The position numbers were made by a program, and so were the translations under genes. From Rhodocyclaceae bacterium (GTDB lineage: Bacteria > Pseudomonadota > Gammaproteobacteria > Burkholderiales > Rhodocyclaceae), in the NCBI GenBank assembly GCA_026417115.1, contig JAOADW010000050.1, positions 1-56,882 on the forward strand: DNA of 56,882 nt. The letters run 5' to 3'. Shown piece by piece: positions 16,177 through 23,707 of the stretch; position 1 is the stretch's first letter, and each line of letters starts with the position of its first letter. The notes beneath the pieces were generated by a model, which was not told where the DNA came from, made no database searches, and saw nothing but the letters and a program-made list of their open reading frames with translations.

Positions 16177-16724
16177 TCGAAGACCCCCCGTGAGCGCATC
16201 GCTCGCGCGACCAGCTGGGTGTGCGCCTCGGCATGCTCAAACAGAGCCATGGCTTGCGCGGCAGACAAACGATAACGTTCGGCGAGGCGGGTGGGCCCGA
16301 TCATGCGGCTTTGCTGCGCCAAGCGATAGCGCCGCAAGATCTCGTATAGGCACTGTATTTGGCCCAAGGTGACAGTCAAAAGCAGAACGAGCGTCGGCCA
16401 TCGTTGCAGGGCTTTGGCCAGATCCACGTGCGCAATGCACGAGAAAACGAGAAAGGTCATGGTCAGCGCGCGCAGATTGACGAGGACGAGCCATTCCCAG
16501 TCGATGGGCGCGCTGCGCAAGACGGCAAAGAGAATGACGCCGAGACTGATGGTCAAGTTGAAGGTGAACAGGGCGATGAGACTGCGGCGAAGAATCCGCC
16601 CGCGTGACTTGCCCTGAGCCAGAAACGCCATGAAAAAGCCGGCGGCGAGCAGTCGCACGTCGTCGGTCAGCGTTGGCAGGGGCACGAGGCAGAGATAGAG
16701 CAACAAACGGGCGAGCTCGCTCAT
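16173..16724 (-). CDS. nikQ: Nickel/cobalt ECF transporter, T component (NikQ/CbiQ)
   Basis: A transmembrane coupling protein of 183 residues from the ATG at 16724, which overlaps the nikM stop by ATGA; a GTG at 16733 is an alternative start. About four to five hydrophobic helices lie in the first 130 residues. The C-terminal half has the coupling-helix signature ending LVARAMRSRGVFE, equivalent to the Ala-Arg-Gly motifs of CbiQ proteins that touch the ATPase. It is shorter than typical CbiQ (about 225), mainly at the N-terminus. It links NikO to NikM. Confidence 0.85.
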   Translation of the reverse strand: MSELARLLLYLCLVPLPTLTDDVRLLAAGFFMAFLAQGKSRGRILRRSLIALFTFNLTISLGVILFAVLRSAPIDWEWLVLVNLRALTMTFLVFSCIAHVDLAKALQRWPTLVLLLTVTLGQIQCLYEILRRYRLAQQSRMIGPTRLAERYRLSAAQAMALFEHAEAHTQLVARAMRSRGVFE

Positions 16725-17362
16725 GACAGCCACTGTCGCGCGCGTGCGTAGCGCCAGAGGATCAACGTGAGCGCGGCTTCGGCAATGCCGATCAGGGCAT
16801 GGGGCAAGAGGATGGCTGGCAAGGTCACCTCGAGTCCGAAGGGGAAGAAAAGCGGAGCGCCATCGGGCCGCCGGGCGATCATGGGCTGTATCCCTAAGAC
16901 CACGGCGGTGAGCGTCGCGGCCACCATCACCGAAAGCCAGGTGCTTACGACGATGGCTATCGCCTCGCGCCAGCGCGCGAGCAGGGCGAAACTCCCCCGC
17001 GCCGTGAGTCCAGCGGCAAGACCGAGGATCAAGGCATTGACGGGCAAGGCCGTCAGGCCGCCCGCTCCCAAGACGAACGTTTGCAGGGCGAGCATGCCGC
17101 TAAAGGCGAGGAAGGCGAGTCTAGCGCCAAAGAGCAAAGCCAACAGGGCGATGCCAATGAAATGAGCGCTGGTGCCCCCGGGCAAAGGAAGCATTACGAG
17201 ATTGAGGACGTAGGCGAGGGCGGTCGTGACGGCAAGCCTCGGGATCAGGGTTTCGTCGAGGCGGGCGCGCAACTCGCGCGCTGCCCAGATCCAAGCGCCA
17301 ATGGCAAGGCCCGTGGCGGGAAGATAGGTTTGTGGAGAGAGAAAGCCGTCTGGAATGTGCAT
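16721..17362 (-). CDS. nikM: Nickel/cobalt ECF transporter, S component (NikM/CbiM)
   Basis: The substrate-binding membrane component, 213 residues. It starts with the hallmark MHIPDGFLS, whose N-terminal Met amine and His2 coordinate the metal in known CbiM/NikM proteins. PLPGGTSAHFIG (about 78-90) supplies a further conserved histidine. Six to seven membrane helices are visible. The gene lies 18 bases after the outer-membrane-type gene and overlaps nikQ. Confidence 0.94.
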   Translation of the reverse strand: MHIPDGFLSPQTYLPATGLAIGAWIWAARELRARLDETLIPRLAVTTALAYVLNLVMLPLPGGTSAHFIGIALLALLFGARLAFLAFSGMLALQTFVLGAGGLTALPVNALILGLAAGLTARGSFALLARWREAIAIVVSTWLSVMVAATLTAVVLGIQPMIARRPDGAPLFFPFGLEVTLPAILLPHALIGIAEAALTLILWRYARARQWLS

Positions 17363-17380
17363 GAAAAGGCGCAGCCGACG

Positions 17381-18367
17381 CTAAAAGATATAGGAAAGCG
17401 AAAACAACAGACGGTATTTTTCTTTCCCCTCAGCGCCCTGCTGCATGCTTTCCTCGTTGAGCCTCGTCCAGAGGGGTTTTTTGACGCCCGCTGCGAAACT
17501 CATGCGGTCATGATATAGGCGCAGGCCGGGCATGAGGTAAAGCACACGCCCACCGGTCGCGCTCGCTGCCTTGCCATTTTCGATGTCCCGCCCCAATGAA
17601 AGGAATTGCGCCTCGATCACGCCGTCGAGGCGCAACCGCTTTTCGGCGTCGCCCTGGAGGCGCCGCGTCAGCGCGATATTGAGGCGATTTTCATGACCGA
17701 AGCGCATCGTGTTGCCATCCGCATAACGATGAGTGCGAAAGCGCAGCGTCGACGCTTCGACATGCAAGGTGGTGGCAGGCGAGAGAAGCTTGCTCGCGGT
17801 CATGCCGACGCTTGCCGTGGGCTTACCGAAGCCATGCGCCTTGCCGGGATCGATTGAGCCGTCGGCGAGACGATGATTGGCGTTGCCGGTCGGCAGCGTG
17901 CCGCCGAAATACAGCGTGAAATGCCAGTCTTCAAGGTCGTCGAGGCTTTCTTTTTCCGGCACGAGGCGCAGCCCCTGGCCGGGTTCATGCTTGAAGCCGA
18001 TTTGCGCGAGAATGGCATGGTCCGCCCAGCCTTTCGAGTCGAGCCCGCCGGGCTCGTCGATCTTGGCATGATAAGGGGCGAAAAGATAGAGGGAAAGCCA
18101 AGGCGCAAACCCATGCCCCACGCCAACCATCCAGTAGTTGGCGTAATCGCTTTCTGGATGGGTGGGGTCGGGATCGAACGTCTTATATTTGGCGTGGTCG
18201 AGCTTGGCGTATAAGAGCGTCTTGCCTTTGGGCAAAACCGCAGAGCTTGCTGATTCGATGGGTGCGCCGGGGCCCTCCAGGGCGGCAGAGCCCAGACTGG
18301 CGACGCCATGATGCGCATGAACCGCCGGCGCGCCCAACATGAGGGCGCAGACGAGTATCCGTTTCAT
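17381..18367 (-). CDS. Putative outer-membrane protein within the nickel operon
   Basis: A 328-residue exported protein. The signal peptide MKRILVCALMLGAPAVHA is cleaved before HHGVASLG. The mature part has alternating beta-strand patterns (YAKLDHAKYKTFDP, NYWMVGVGHGFAPWLSLYLFAPY, HFTLYFGGTLPTG, GVIEAQFLSLGRD) and ends in the aromatic C-terminal strand YRLLFSLSYIF, typical of outer-membrane barrels. An N-terminal HAHHG could bind metal. The ATG overlaps the nikL stop by 4 bases, and nikM follows after 18 bases, so it is embedded in the ECF operon. A role in nickel passage across the outer membrane is inferred from position only. A further in-frame start upstream would run into nikL and lacks a signal peptide. 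Confidence 0.8.
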   Translation of the reverse strand: MKRILVCALMLGAPAVHAHHGVASLGSAALEGPGAPIESASSAVLPKGKTLLYAKLDHAKYKTFDPDPTHPESDYANYWMVGVGHGFAPWLSLYLFAPYHAKIDEPGGLDSKGWADHAILAQIGFKHEPGQGLRLVPEKESLDDLEDWHFTLYFGGTLPTGNANHRLADGSIDPGKAHGFGKPTASVGMTASKLLSPATTLHVEASTLRFRTHRYADGNTMRFGHENRLNIALTRRLQGDAEKRLRLDGVIEAQFLSLGRDIENGKAASATGGRVLYLMPGLRLYHDRMSFAAGVKKPLWTRLNEESMQQGAEGKEKYRLLFSLSYIF

Positions 18368-18780
18368 CGCCTTCTCCTCGAAAACAATTGCCAAACGCCG
18401 AAGAGGCCGAACAGGATCGCGAGGCCATCGAGCCAACTCAGCCCATGGCCGGAGGGGGCCGTGCGCGCAGGCGGCGCCATGGGGATCTCGATATCGATCT
18501 CGCGCTCAATGCCGTGGCCATCGGGCGAGGTCGCCGTCAGACGCCATCGACCGATGGCGCCAGGCAGGAAGACGATGCGCCCTGCGGCATCGGTCTGACC
18601 GACTTGACGAGGCGTTTGCTCGCCCACCGGGGTAAGCGCATATTTTTCGTAAGCAAAGGGCTGGCCGTTGCCATAGGTGAGGGTGAGCACGATCGCTTCG
18701 CTTTTCGCGACATCCAGCTGCACTTCGTGCGCCGCGGCGCTGGCCGCCAAGAGATAGACGAGGAAAGACCAAGGCCTCAT
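18364..18780 (-). CDS. nikL: Nickel transport accessory protein NikL/CbiL-like
   Basis: 138 residues. A signal peptide (MRPWSFLVYLLAASAAA) precedes mature HEVQLDV, so a histidine lies at the new N-terminus. A beta-sandwich resembling carboxypeptidase regulatory or DUF4198-type domains follows (QTDAAGRIVFLPGAIGRWRLTATSPDGHG), then a single C-terminal membrane helix (LDGLAILFGLFGVWQLF) and RRRR anchor. This is the layout of the extra NikL/CbiL subunits that accompany some nickel ECF transporters. ATGA overlaps on both sides show tight coupling to nikK and the outer-membrane-type gene. Confidence 0.75.
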   Translation of the reverse strand: MRPWSFLVYLLAASAAAHEVQLDVAKSEAIVLTLTYGNGQPFAYEKYALTPVGEQTPRQVGQTDAAGRIVFLPGAIGRWRLTATSPDGHGIEREIDIEIPMAPPARTAPSGHGLSWLDGLAILFGLFGVWQLFSRRRR

Positions 18781-19484
18781 GGCGCGAGCTCGAATTGCAA
18801 GAGGGCATTGACGATCTCGACGTCGGCCTTGTCGTCGGCCACGGGTCTTTCAAGGCTCGTAGAAAACCATTGGATGCCCGCCTGCCGCAGGCGAATGGCG
18901 ATGCGTCCCTGCGCATCGGTTTCCCCGCGGATCTGGCCACGGTAGGCGACTGGAACGCCGCTCAGGGGCTTGCCGTCGAAAAATACGCGCAGCATAAGCT
19001 TTTCTTGTGGCTTGACCGCAAACGGATTGCTTTCTGGCACGATTTCGAGATGTTTGCCAAGCGGTGACGCGAAATGCTCGCTCCAGCGTTCGAGGCGCTT
19101 GAGGCGCTCGATCGTGCGCCAGCTTTTGATCGCTCCGGGCGTCTCGCTCTTGGGGGCGTTGCGGGTTTCCCAGGGTGTCTTGCTCCAATAGCCGGAGCTT
19201 GCCACCAATAGCGAAATCGCACAGTCGCCGCGCGCGCGCCAAGGCGAACGAGAAAGGATTTCAAGGGGGCGGGGCTTGCCCTGAAGGTCGAAGCAGTGAG
19301 CTTCCTGCACGAAATCTTGGCCGTAGGCAAGGGTTTCCGCGCCGCCATGGGCGCTGAATTTGTGGCCTTGATAGAGGGTGATCACAAGGCCTTCTTTTTC
19401 TAGCCATAGATCATGGGCAAAAGCGGCCTGCCGCATGCAGAAGGCGAGCAAAAGCCAGGGTGCGAAGCGCCGCATTGTAGTCAT
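18777..19484 (-). CDS. nikK: NikK-like periplasmic nickel uptake protein (DUF4198)
   Basis: About 235 residues from ATG 19484 (232 from 19475). The signal peptide MRRFAPWLLLAFCMRQAAFA is followed by HDLWLEKEG, again placing histidine at the mature N-terminus, and HKFSAHGGAE. The C-terminal half has the DUF4198 beta fold (LMLRVFFDGKPLSGVPVAYRG, TDAQGRIAIRLRQAG). DUF4198 proteins accompany nickel ECF systems and probably collect metal in the periplasm. It is the first gene of the operon; the NikR operator lies immediately upstream. No good ribosome binding site is visible, so the exact start is uncertain. Confidence 0.8.
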   Translation of the reverse strand: MTTMRRFAPWLLLAFCMRQAAFAHDLWLEKEGLVITLYQGHKFSAHGGAETLAYGQDFVQEAHCFDLQGKPRPLEILSRSPWRARGDCAISLLVASSGYWSKTPWETRNAPKSETPGAIKSWRTIERLKRLERWSEHFASPLGKHLEIVPESNPFAVKPQEKLMLRVFFDGKPLSGVPVAYRGQIRGETDAQGRIAIRLRQAGIQWFSTSLERPVADDKADVEIVNALLQFELAP

Positions 19485-19485
19485 C

Positions 19486-19513
19486 GTATGAAAAATATCA
19501 GGAAACATCATAC
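19486..19513. promoter_or_regulatory. NikR operator, exact consensus palindrome
   Basis: GTATGA (19486-19491), 16 spacer bases, TCATAC (19508-19513). This is the exact E. coli NikR recognition palindrome GTATGA-N16-TCATAC. It sits between nikK (minus) and nikR (plus). On the minus strand it contains TATGAT (19512-19507), a possible -10 element of the nikK promoter, so Ni-loaded NikR would block transcription of the uptake operon and perhaps its own gene. Confidence 0.9.
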
Positions 19514-19569
19514 TACATCCGTTGCGGCTGGGCTGGTAAATTGCATCCGTCTCCATTGCGGGGGGAGTC

Positions 19570-20049
19570 ATGGAACGGCTGACGATATCGCTCGACGAAG
19601 GACTTGCTGCCGAGTTCGATCGGCTCTGCGCACGGCGCGGTTACCGCAGCCGGTCTGAAGCCTTGCGCGATCTGATCCGCGCCGAGCTCGAGCGGGCTCG
19701 TCAACAGGAGGATACGACCGGCTTTTGCGTGGCGAATCTGTCTTATGTCTATAACCATCATCAGCGCGACCTCGCCGAGCGCTTGACCGATTTGCAACAC
19801 CGTCATCATGACCTCGTCGTGGCCACGCAGCACGTGCATCTCGATCACGACCATTGTCTCGAGTCCATGATCCTGCAGGGGGCGATGCAGGCGGTGCGAG
19901 CCTTTGCCGATACGCTTTCTGCCGAGCGGGGGGTGCGCCACGGCCTGCTCAATCTGATCGCCGTCGAGCGCGTGGCTGCCGATCATCGACACGGCCGTCA
20001 TTCCTCGCACGGCGATGAGGGCCACCGGCATTGGACGCCCAAGAGCTGA
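19570..20049 (+). CDS. nikR: Nickel-responsive repressor NikR
   Basis: A 159-residue ribbon-helix-helix regulator: MERLTISLDEGLAAEFDRL and GYRSRSEALRDLIRAEL form the DNA-binding unit, and the ACT-like metal domain follows. By alignment with the E. coli protein the high-affinity nickel ligands are H77 (LQHRHH), H88, H90 (TQHVHLDH) and C96 (DHCLE). Compared with the 133-residue E. coli protein there is a C-terminal extension of about 25 residues rich in histidine (ADHRHGRHSSHGDEGHRHW). GGGGGGAG-like purines precede the ATG. It is divergent from the nickel operon and separated from it by the NikR operator. Confidence 0.95.
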   Translation: MERLTISLDEGLAAEFDRLCARRGYRSRSEALRDLIRAELERARQQEDTTGFCVANLSYVYNHHQRDLAERLTDLQHRHHDLVVATQHVHLDHDHCLESMILQGAMQAVRAFADTLSAERGVRHGLLNLIAVERVAADHRHGRHSSHGDEGHRHWTPKS

Positions 20050-20074
20050 GCACGGGGCGGGTAGAATCCTGCCC

Positions 20075-20767
20075 GTGAAACTTCTCGCCTTTGAAGCGTC
20101 GACGCGCCGTCTTTCCGTGGCCCTATGGCAAGAGGGCAAGGTGACCGAAATCGCCGCCGAAGTGAAAAACGGCGGCTCCGAATGGCTGCTGCCTTGGGCT
20201 GACGATCTTTTGCGGCAGCATGGGCTGCGCGTGCGCGACCTCGACGGCCTGGCCTTTGGCGCTGGCCCGGGCGCCTTCACGGGGCTTCGGCTTGCGTGCG
20301 GCATCGCCCAAGGGCTTGCCTTGGCGCTGGCGTTGCCGGTGGCGCCCGTCGGCACGCTTGCCGCCTTGGCCTATGGCGCAAAAAAAACGCGCGTGCTCGC
20401 CTGCCTCGATGCGCGCATGGGGGAGGTCTATGTGGCTGCCTATGAAATCGTGGCCGGCTGCATGCAGGAAATGCTGCCTCCGCGGGTCGGCGCGCCCGAG
20501 ACGGTGGATCTGCCCGCAGGCGAGGGATGGTTGGGCGTGGGCGATGGTTTCGCGAGTCATGGCGAGATCTTGGCGGCGCGGCTCGGTCGTCGGTTGAGCG
20601 AAAGACGCCCCGAGATGCTGCCGACGGCGGCGGCGGTGGCCGAGCTCGGGCATCTCATGCTGACGCGGGGAGAGGGAGTTTTGGCCACACACGCGTTGCC
20701 TTTCTACGTGCGGGACAAAGTCGCGCTCACCGTTTCTGAACGCCTCGCTCAAGGGGGCAGCAAATGA
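20075..20767 (+). CDS. tsaB: tRNA t6A37 biosynthesis protein TsaB
   Basis: TsaB works with TsaC, TsaD and TsaE to make threonylcarbamoyladenosine at position 37 of ANN-decoding tRNAs. The GTG start at 20075 gives 230 residues (E. coli 231) and the family N-terminus KLLAFEAST. The ASKHA fold is shown by FGAGPGAFTGLRLACGIAQGLA and by LACLDARMGEVYVAAYE. It is followed by rimI with an ATGA overlap, the same pairing seen in many proteobacteria. A longer frame reaches into nikR and is not favoured. Confidence 0.93.
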   Translation: MKLLAFEASTRRLSVALWQEGKVTEIAAEVKNGGSEWLLPWADDLLRQHGLRVRDLDGLAFGAGPGAFTGLRLACGIAQGLALALALPVAPVGTLAALAYGAKKTRVLACLDARMGEVYVAAYEIVAGCMQEMLPPRVGAPETVDLPAGEGWLGVGDGFASHGEILAARLGRRLSERRPEMLPTAAAVAELGHLMLTRGEGVLATHALPFYVRDKVALTVSERLAQGGSK

Positions 20768-21216
20768 GGCCAGCGCCGTGGCGCAACGAGGATATCGCCG
20801 AGATTGCCGCCCTTGAGGCCGGTATCATGCAGGGAGCCTGGACGGCGACGCAACTTGCCGGCGCCTATGCAGCGGGCAATCGGGGCTGGACAGTGCGCAT
20901 CGGCGAAGAACTCGCCGCCTATGCGATCGTGTTGCCCTGTGGCGAGGCATGGGAGCTTCTGCGTTTGGGCGTTGCGCCTGCCCATCGACGGCAGGGGCTC
21001 GCGAGCCGACTGGTCGAGGAAGTCGCCAAGCAGGCGCGCGTTTGCGGCGGGCAGCGCATCTTGCTCGAAGTGCGTGCGCACAACGAGCCGGCGCTCGCCT
21101 TTTATCGGCGCGTCGGCTTTCAAGAGATCGCGCGGCGTCGCGCTTATTATGCGCGCGCGGCGGAAAGCGAAGATGCCGTCATCATGGAAAGAAGGATATT
21201 CATGTCAGAATCATGA
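20764..21216 (+). CDS. rimI: Ribosomal protein S18 alanine N-acetyltransferase family (RimI)
   Basis: A GNAT acetyltransferase of 150 residues. The acetyl-CoA loop is LRLGVAPAHRRQGLASRLVEEV (R/Q-x-x-G-x-A), followed by ILLEVRAHNEPALAFYRRVGFQEIARRRAYY, which is the RimI-type motif B and the final Tyr region. By family it acetylates the N-terminus of S18, though GNAT targets are hard to prove. It overlaps tsaB and udg by 4 bases on each side, forming a coupled three-gene unit. Confidence 0.9.
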   Translation: MRPAPWRNEDIAEIAALEAGIMQGAWTATQLAGAYAAGNRGWTVRIGEELAAYAIVLPCGEAWELLRLGVAPAHRRQGLASRLVEEVAKQARVCGGQRILLEVRAHNEPALAFYRRVGFQEIARRRAYYARAAESEDAVIMERRIFMSES

Positions 21217-21962
21217 AACGTGCGCAGCTATTGCACGAGATGGGCTTGGGGCCAATCTGGAGGTTGCGTGGCGCGCGCGCGGATGCGCAAGCCGCTTCTA
21301 GGCCACAGGACACTGGGCGTTCTGCGGAAGATGCGCTGTCGCCAGGCAGTGCGCGCGAAACAGAGATCGCGGCGATGGGCTGGGATGAGCTTGCGCGCGC
21401 GGTGGCCGCATGCCGCGCCTGCAGCTTGCACGCAACCCGCAAGCAGGCGGTGCTCGGCGTCGGCGACGTCCATGCGGATTGGTTTTTCGTCGGCGAGGGG
21501 CCAGGCGCTGAGGAAGACGAAAGGGGAGAGCCTTTCGTCGGCCAAGCGGGGAAGCTGCTCGATGCGATGCTGGCCGCGATCGATTTACGCCGTGGCGAGA
21601 ATGTCTATATCGCCAATGTCGTCAAATGCCGCCCTCCCAACAATCGCACGCCGGAGCCTGGGGAAACGGCGGCGTGTTGGCCGTTCTTGGCGCGACAAAT
21701 CGAGCTGGTGCGTCCCAAGCTGATCGTGGCTTTGGGCAAGCCTGCTGCGCAGACGCTCCTCCAAGAGGAGATCACGATCGCGAAAGCGCGCGGCAAACTC
21801 TTTTCCTATCGCGGCATACCGCTCATCGTCACCTATCATCCGGCGTATTTGCTGCGCAACCTGCCAGAGAAGGCGAAGGCATGGGAAGATTTGTGCTTCA
21901 TGCGGCGCGTGATGAAAGAGGCTTCTGCCGCGCCCGCTGGCCCGCCTCGCGAGCCAGCCTAG
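21213..21962 (+). CDS. udg: Family 4-type uracil-DNA glycosylase with [4Fe-4S] cluster
   Basis: 249 residues from the ATG that overlaps the rimI stop. The glycosylase core has GEGPGAEEDERGEPFVGQAGKLLD (about 94-117), YIANVVKCRPPNNRTPEPGE and YHPAYLLRN near the end. Four cysteines fit the cluster pattern: C67 and C70 (CRAC), C139 (KCRPP) and C155 (AACWPF). It removes uracil from deaminated DNA. The first 60 residues are a low-conservation extension. It is often annotated as phage-type DNA polymerase-related protein in genomes; the tsaB-rimI-udg order is common. Confidence 0.93.
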   Translation: MKRAQLLHEMGLGPIWRLRGARADAQAASRPQDTGRSAEDALSPGSARETEIAAMGWDELARAVAACRACSLHATRKQAVLGVGDVHADWFFVGEGPGAEEDERGEPFVGQAGKLLDAMLAAIDLRRGENVYIANVVKCRPPNNRTPEPGETAACWPFLARQIELVRPKLIVALGKPAAQTLLQEEITIAKARGKLFSYRGIPLIVTYHPAYLLRNLPEKAKAWEDLCFMRRVMKEASAAPAGPPREPA

Positions 21963-21974
21963 CGTCTGGCTCGC
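21949..21974. terminator. Bidirectional hairpin between udg and the 65-residue gene
   Basis: GCGAGCCAG (21949-21957) pairs perfectly with CTGGCTCGC (21966-21974) around an 8-base loop that contains the udg stop codon. It lies between two convergent genes and could end transcription from both. There is no T-run on either side. Confidence 0.45.
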
Positions 21975-21980
21975 AGCCGA

Positions 21981-22178
21981 TCAGTTGCTGGGCTTCCAGT
22001 ACTCGAGCTTGGTCAGCATTTGATCTTCGAGCGCCTTGACCCGCTTGCGATAGCTCTCATACCAGCTGCCCGGAGTCGGCGCGCAATATTGCGCATAATC
22101 GAAGCCGTGCTCTGCGACGTAGGCGCGGAATTCCTGATCAAGCTTGAGTTTCTCTTGAATCACTTGAGCATGGTCCAT
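21981..22178 (-). CDS. Small 65-residue protein, function unknown
   Basis: A short gene with a clear ribosome binding site (GGAGG, nine bases before the ATG). The product starts MDHAQVIQEKLKLDQEFRAY and contains YAQYCAPTPGSWYESYRKR and ends LTKLEYWKPSN. It is soluble, helical and rich in aromatic residues with one cysteine. Its ending and charge pattern look like a real protein, in contrast with the frame upstream, which is antisense to surE. I do not recognise the family. It is divergent from the surE-pcm-nlpD-rpoS group. Confidence 0.7.
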   Translation of the reverse strand: MDHAQVIQEKLKLDQEFRAYVAEHGFDYAQYCAPTPGSWYESYRKRVKALEDQMLTKLEYWKPSN

Positions 22179-22254
22179 GGTGAGAATCCTCCAAAAGGAA
22201 TCGAGAGAACAGAAACGATCTCCAATGCCTTGCTTTTCGTGGCGGTTCGCCATC

Positions 22255-22272
22255 GGCTTATAAAATAAAGCC
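22255..22272. promoter_or_regulatory. AT-rich hairpin in the surE upstream gap
   Basis: GGCTT-ATAAAATA-AAGCC lies between the divergent 65-residue gene and surE. TTATAAAAT within it could also serve as a -10 region for surE. Neither reading is secure. Confidence 0.3.
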
Positions 22273-22310
22273 TGATAGGTCTTTTTTCCAGTGGGGGGGC
22301 GATTTTCCCC

Positions 22311-23054
22311 GTGCATTTCCTGCTTTCCAACGACGACGGCTTTTTGGCGCCCGGACTCATCGCGCTCGCGGCCAAGCTTGCCGAGCTGGGAACGGTCACC
22401 GTGGTGGCGCCAGAACGGAACATGAGCGGCGCCTCCAATTCGCTGACGCTCGATCGCCCGCTGCTCGTCAAGCGCGCCGAAAACGGCTTCTACTATGTGA
22501 ACGGCACGCCGACCGATTGCGTCCACCTCGCCGTGACGGGCATGCTGGAAAAAGCGCCCGACTGGGTCATTGCCGGCGTCAATCTCGGCCCGAACATGGG
22601 GGATGACACGATCTATTCGGGCACCGTGGCTGCGGCGATGGAAGGGTTCCAGCTCGGCGTGCCGGCCATCGCCATTTCCTTGGCGAGCTTCGAAGGCAAA
22701 CATTTCGCGACGGCGGCGGAGGTCGCCTGCGGTCTGATCGAACGCCTTTGCGCGTCGTCTTTGCCCATGCCGATGCTTTTCAACGTCAATGTGCCCGACC
22801 TCCCCGCCTCGGCGTTGCGCGGCATCGAGATCACGAGGCTTGGGCGCCGGCACAAGGCAGAGCCGGTGGTCAAGCAGGTGTCGCCGCGGGGCGACGTCGT
22901 CTATTGGGTCGGCGCTGCCGGCCAAGCCGCGGATGCCGGCCCGGGAACGGACTTCTACGCCGTGGAGCAGGGCTTTGCCTCGGTCACTCCGTTGCAGACG
23001 GATCTCACCGATCATGCGCGCCTTGCGCAGCTTTCACAATGGTGGCGTCCATGA
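22311..23054 (+). CDS. surE: 5'/3'-nucleotidase SurE
   Basis: A survival-protein phosphatase of 247 residues acting on nucleoside monophosphates. It starts at GTG with [15 protein letters not shown], where D8 and D9 bind the metal; other conserved parts are [27 protein letters not shown] and [27 protein letters not shown]. It heads the stress-related group surE-pcm-nlpD-rpoS, each gene overlapping the next by 1-4 bases, a conserved order in beta- and gammaproteobacteria. Confidence 0.97.
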   Translation: MHFLLSNDDGFLAPGLIALAAKLAELGTVTVVAPERNMSGASNSLTLDRPLLVKRAENGFYYVNGTPTDCVHLAVTGMLEKAPDWVIAGVNLGPNMGDDTIYSGTVAAAMEGFQLGVPAIAISLASFEGKHFATAAEVACGLIERLCASSLPMPMLFNVNVPDLPASALRGIEITRLGRRHKAEPVVKQVSPRGDVVYWVGAAGQAADAGPGTDFYAVEQGFASVTPLQTDLTDHARLAQLSQWWRP

Positions 23055-23707
23055 ATGCGCTCGCCGGCAGTGGCATGACCTCCGAGCGCACGCGCGCACG
23101 CATGATCGAACGGCTGCGCGAGGAAGGAATTCGCGACGAAGCCGTGCTGGCGGCGCTCGCGGCCGTGCCGCGTCATATCTTCGTCGAGGAAGCGGTCGCG
23201 CATCGCGCCTATGAAGACACGGCGCTGCCCTTGATCCTCGGTCAGACCATTTCCCAACCCTTCGTCGTCGCACGCATGATCGAGCTCTTGCGCGAAGGAC
23301 GTGTGGGGCTTGGCAAGACGCTCGATGTCGGCACGGGCTGTGGCTATCAGGCGGCCGTATTGGCGCAACTGACGCGCGAAGTCTATGGCATCGAACGGCT
23401 GGCGCAGCTTCTTGCGCGCGCGCGCGAACACTTACGCCTGCTCAAGCTCACCCGCATCCGCCTGAAACACGGCGATGGTATGCTCGGCCTTCCGGAGGCT
23501 GCGCCTTTCGATTCGATCATCGTCGCGGCTGCCGCCGCATGGGTGCCGCAGACGCTCAAGGACCAGCTTGCGCCCGGGGGGCGTCTCGTGATGCCGGTGG
23601 GCACCCATGACCAGGTGCTGGTGATCGTCGATCGTACGCCCGAGGGGTTTCGCGAACGCCGCGCCGATGCGGTGCGCTTCGTTCCTTTGCTGCCAGGAGT
23701 CGGCTGA
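23051..23707 (+). CDS. pcm: Protein-L-isoaspartate O-methyltransferase
   Basis: Pcm methylates isoaspartyl residues in aged proteins using SAM. 218 residues from the ATG that overlaps the surE stop. Conserved parts are [35 protein letters not shown] and the SAM-binding [16 protein letters not shown], with VYGIERL for the second strand and GGRLVMPVG near the end. Confidence 0.96.
   Translation: MNALAGSGMTSERTRARMIERLREEGIRDEAVLAALAAVPRHIFVEEAVAHRAYEDTALPLILGQTISQPFVVARMIELLREGRVGLGKTLDVGTGCGYQAAVLAQLTREVYGIERLAQLLARAREHLRLLKLTRIRLKHGDGMLGLPEAAPFDSIIVAAAAAWVPQTLKDQLAPGGRLVMPVGTHDQVLVIVDRTPEGFRERRADAVRFVPLLPGVG

Noticed and set aside
22176-23015. Upstream extension of the 65-residue gene to about 344 codons
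   Set aside because: The extra part is antisense to surE and composed of shadow-type sequence; the internal ATG at 22178 has a good ribosome binding site.
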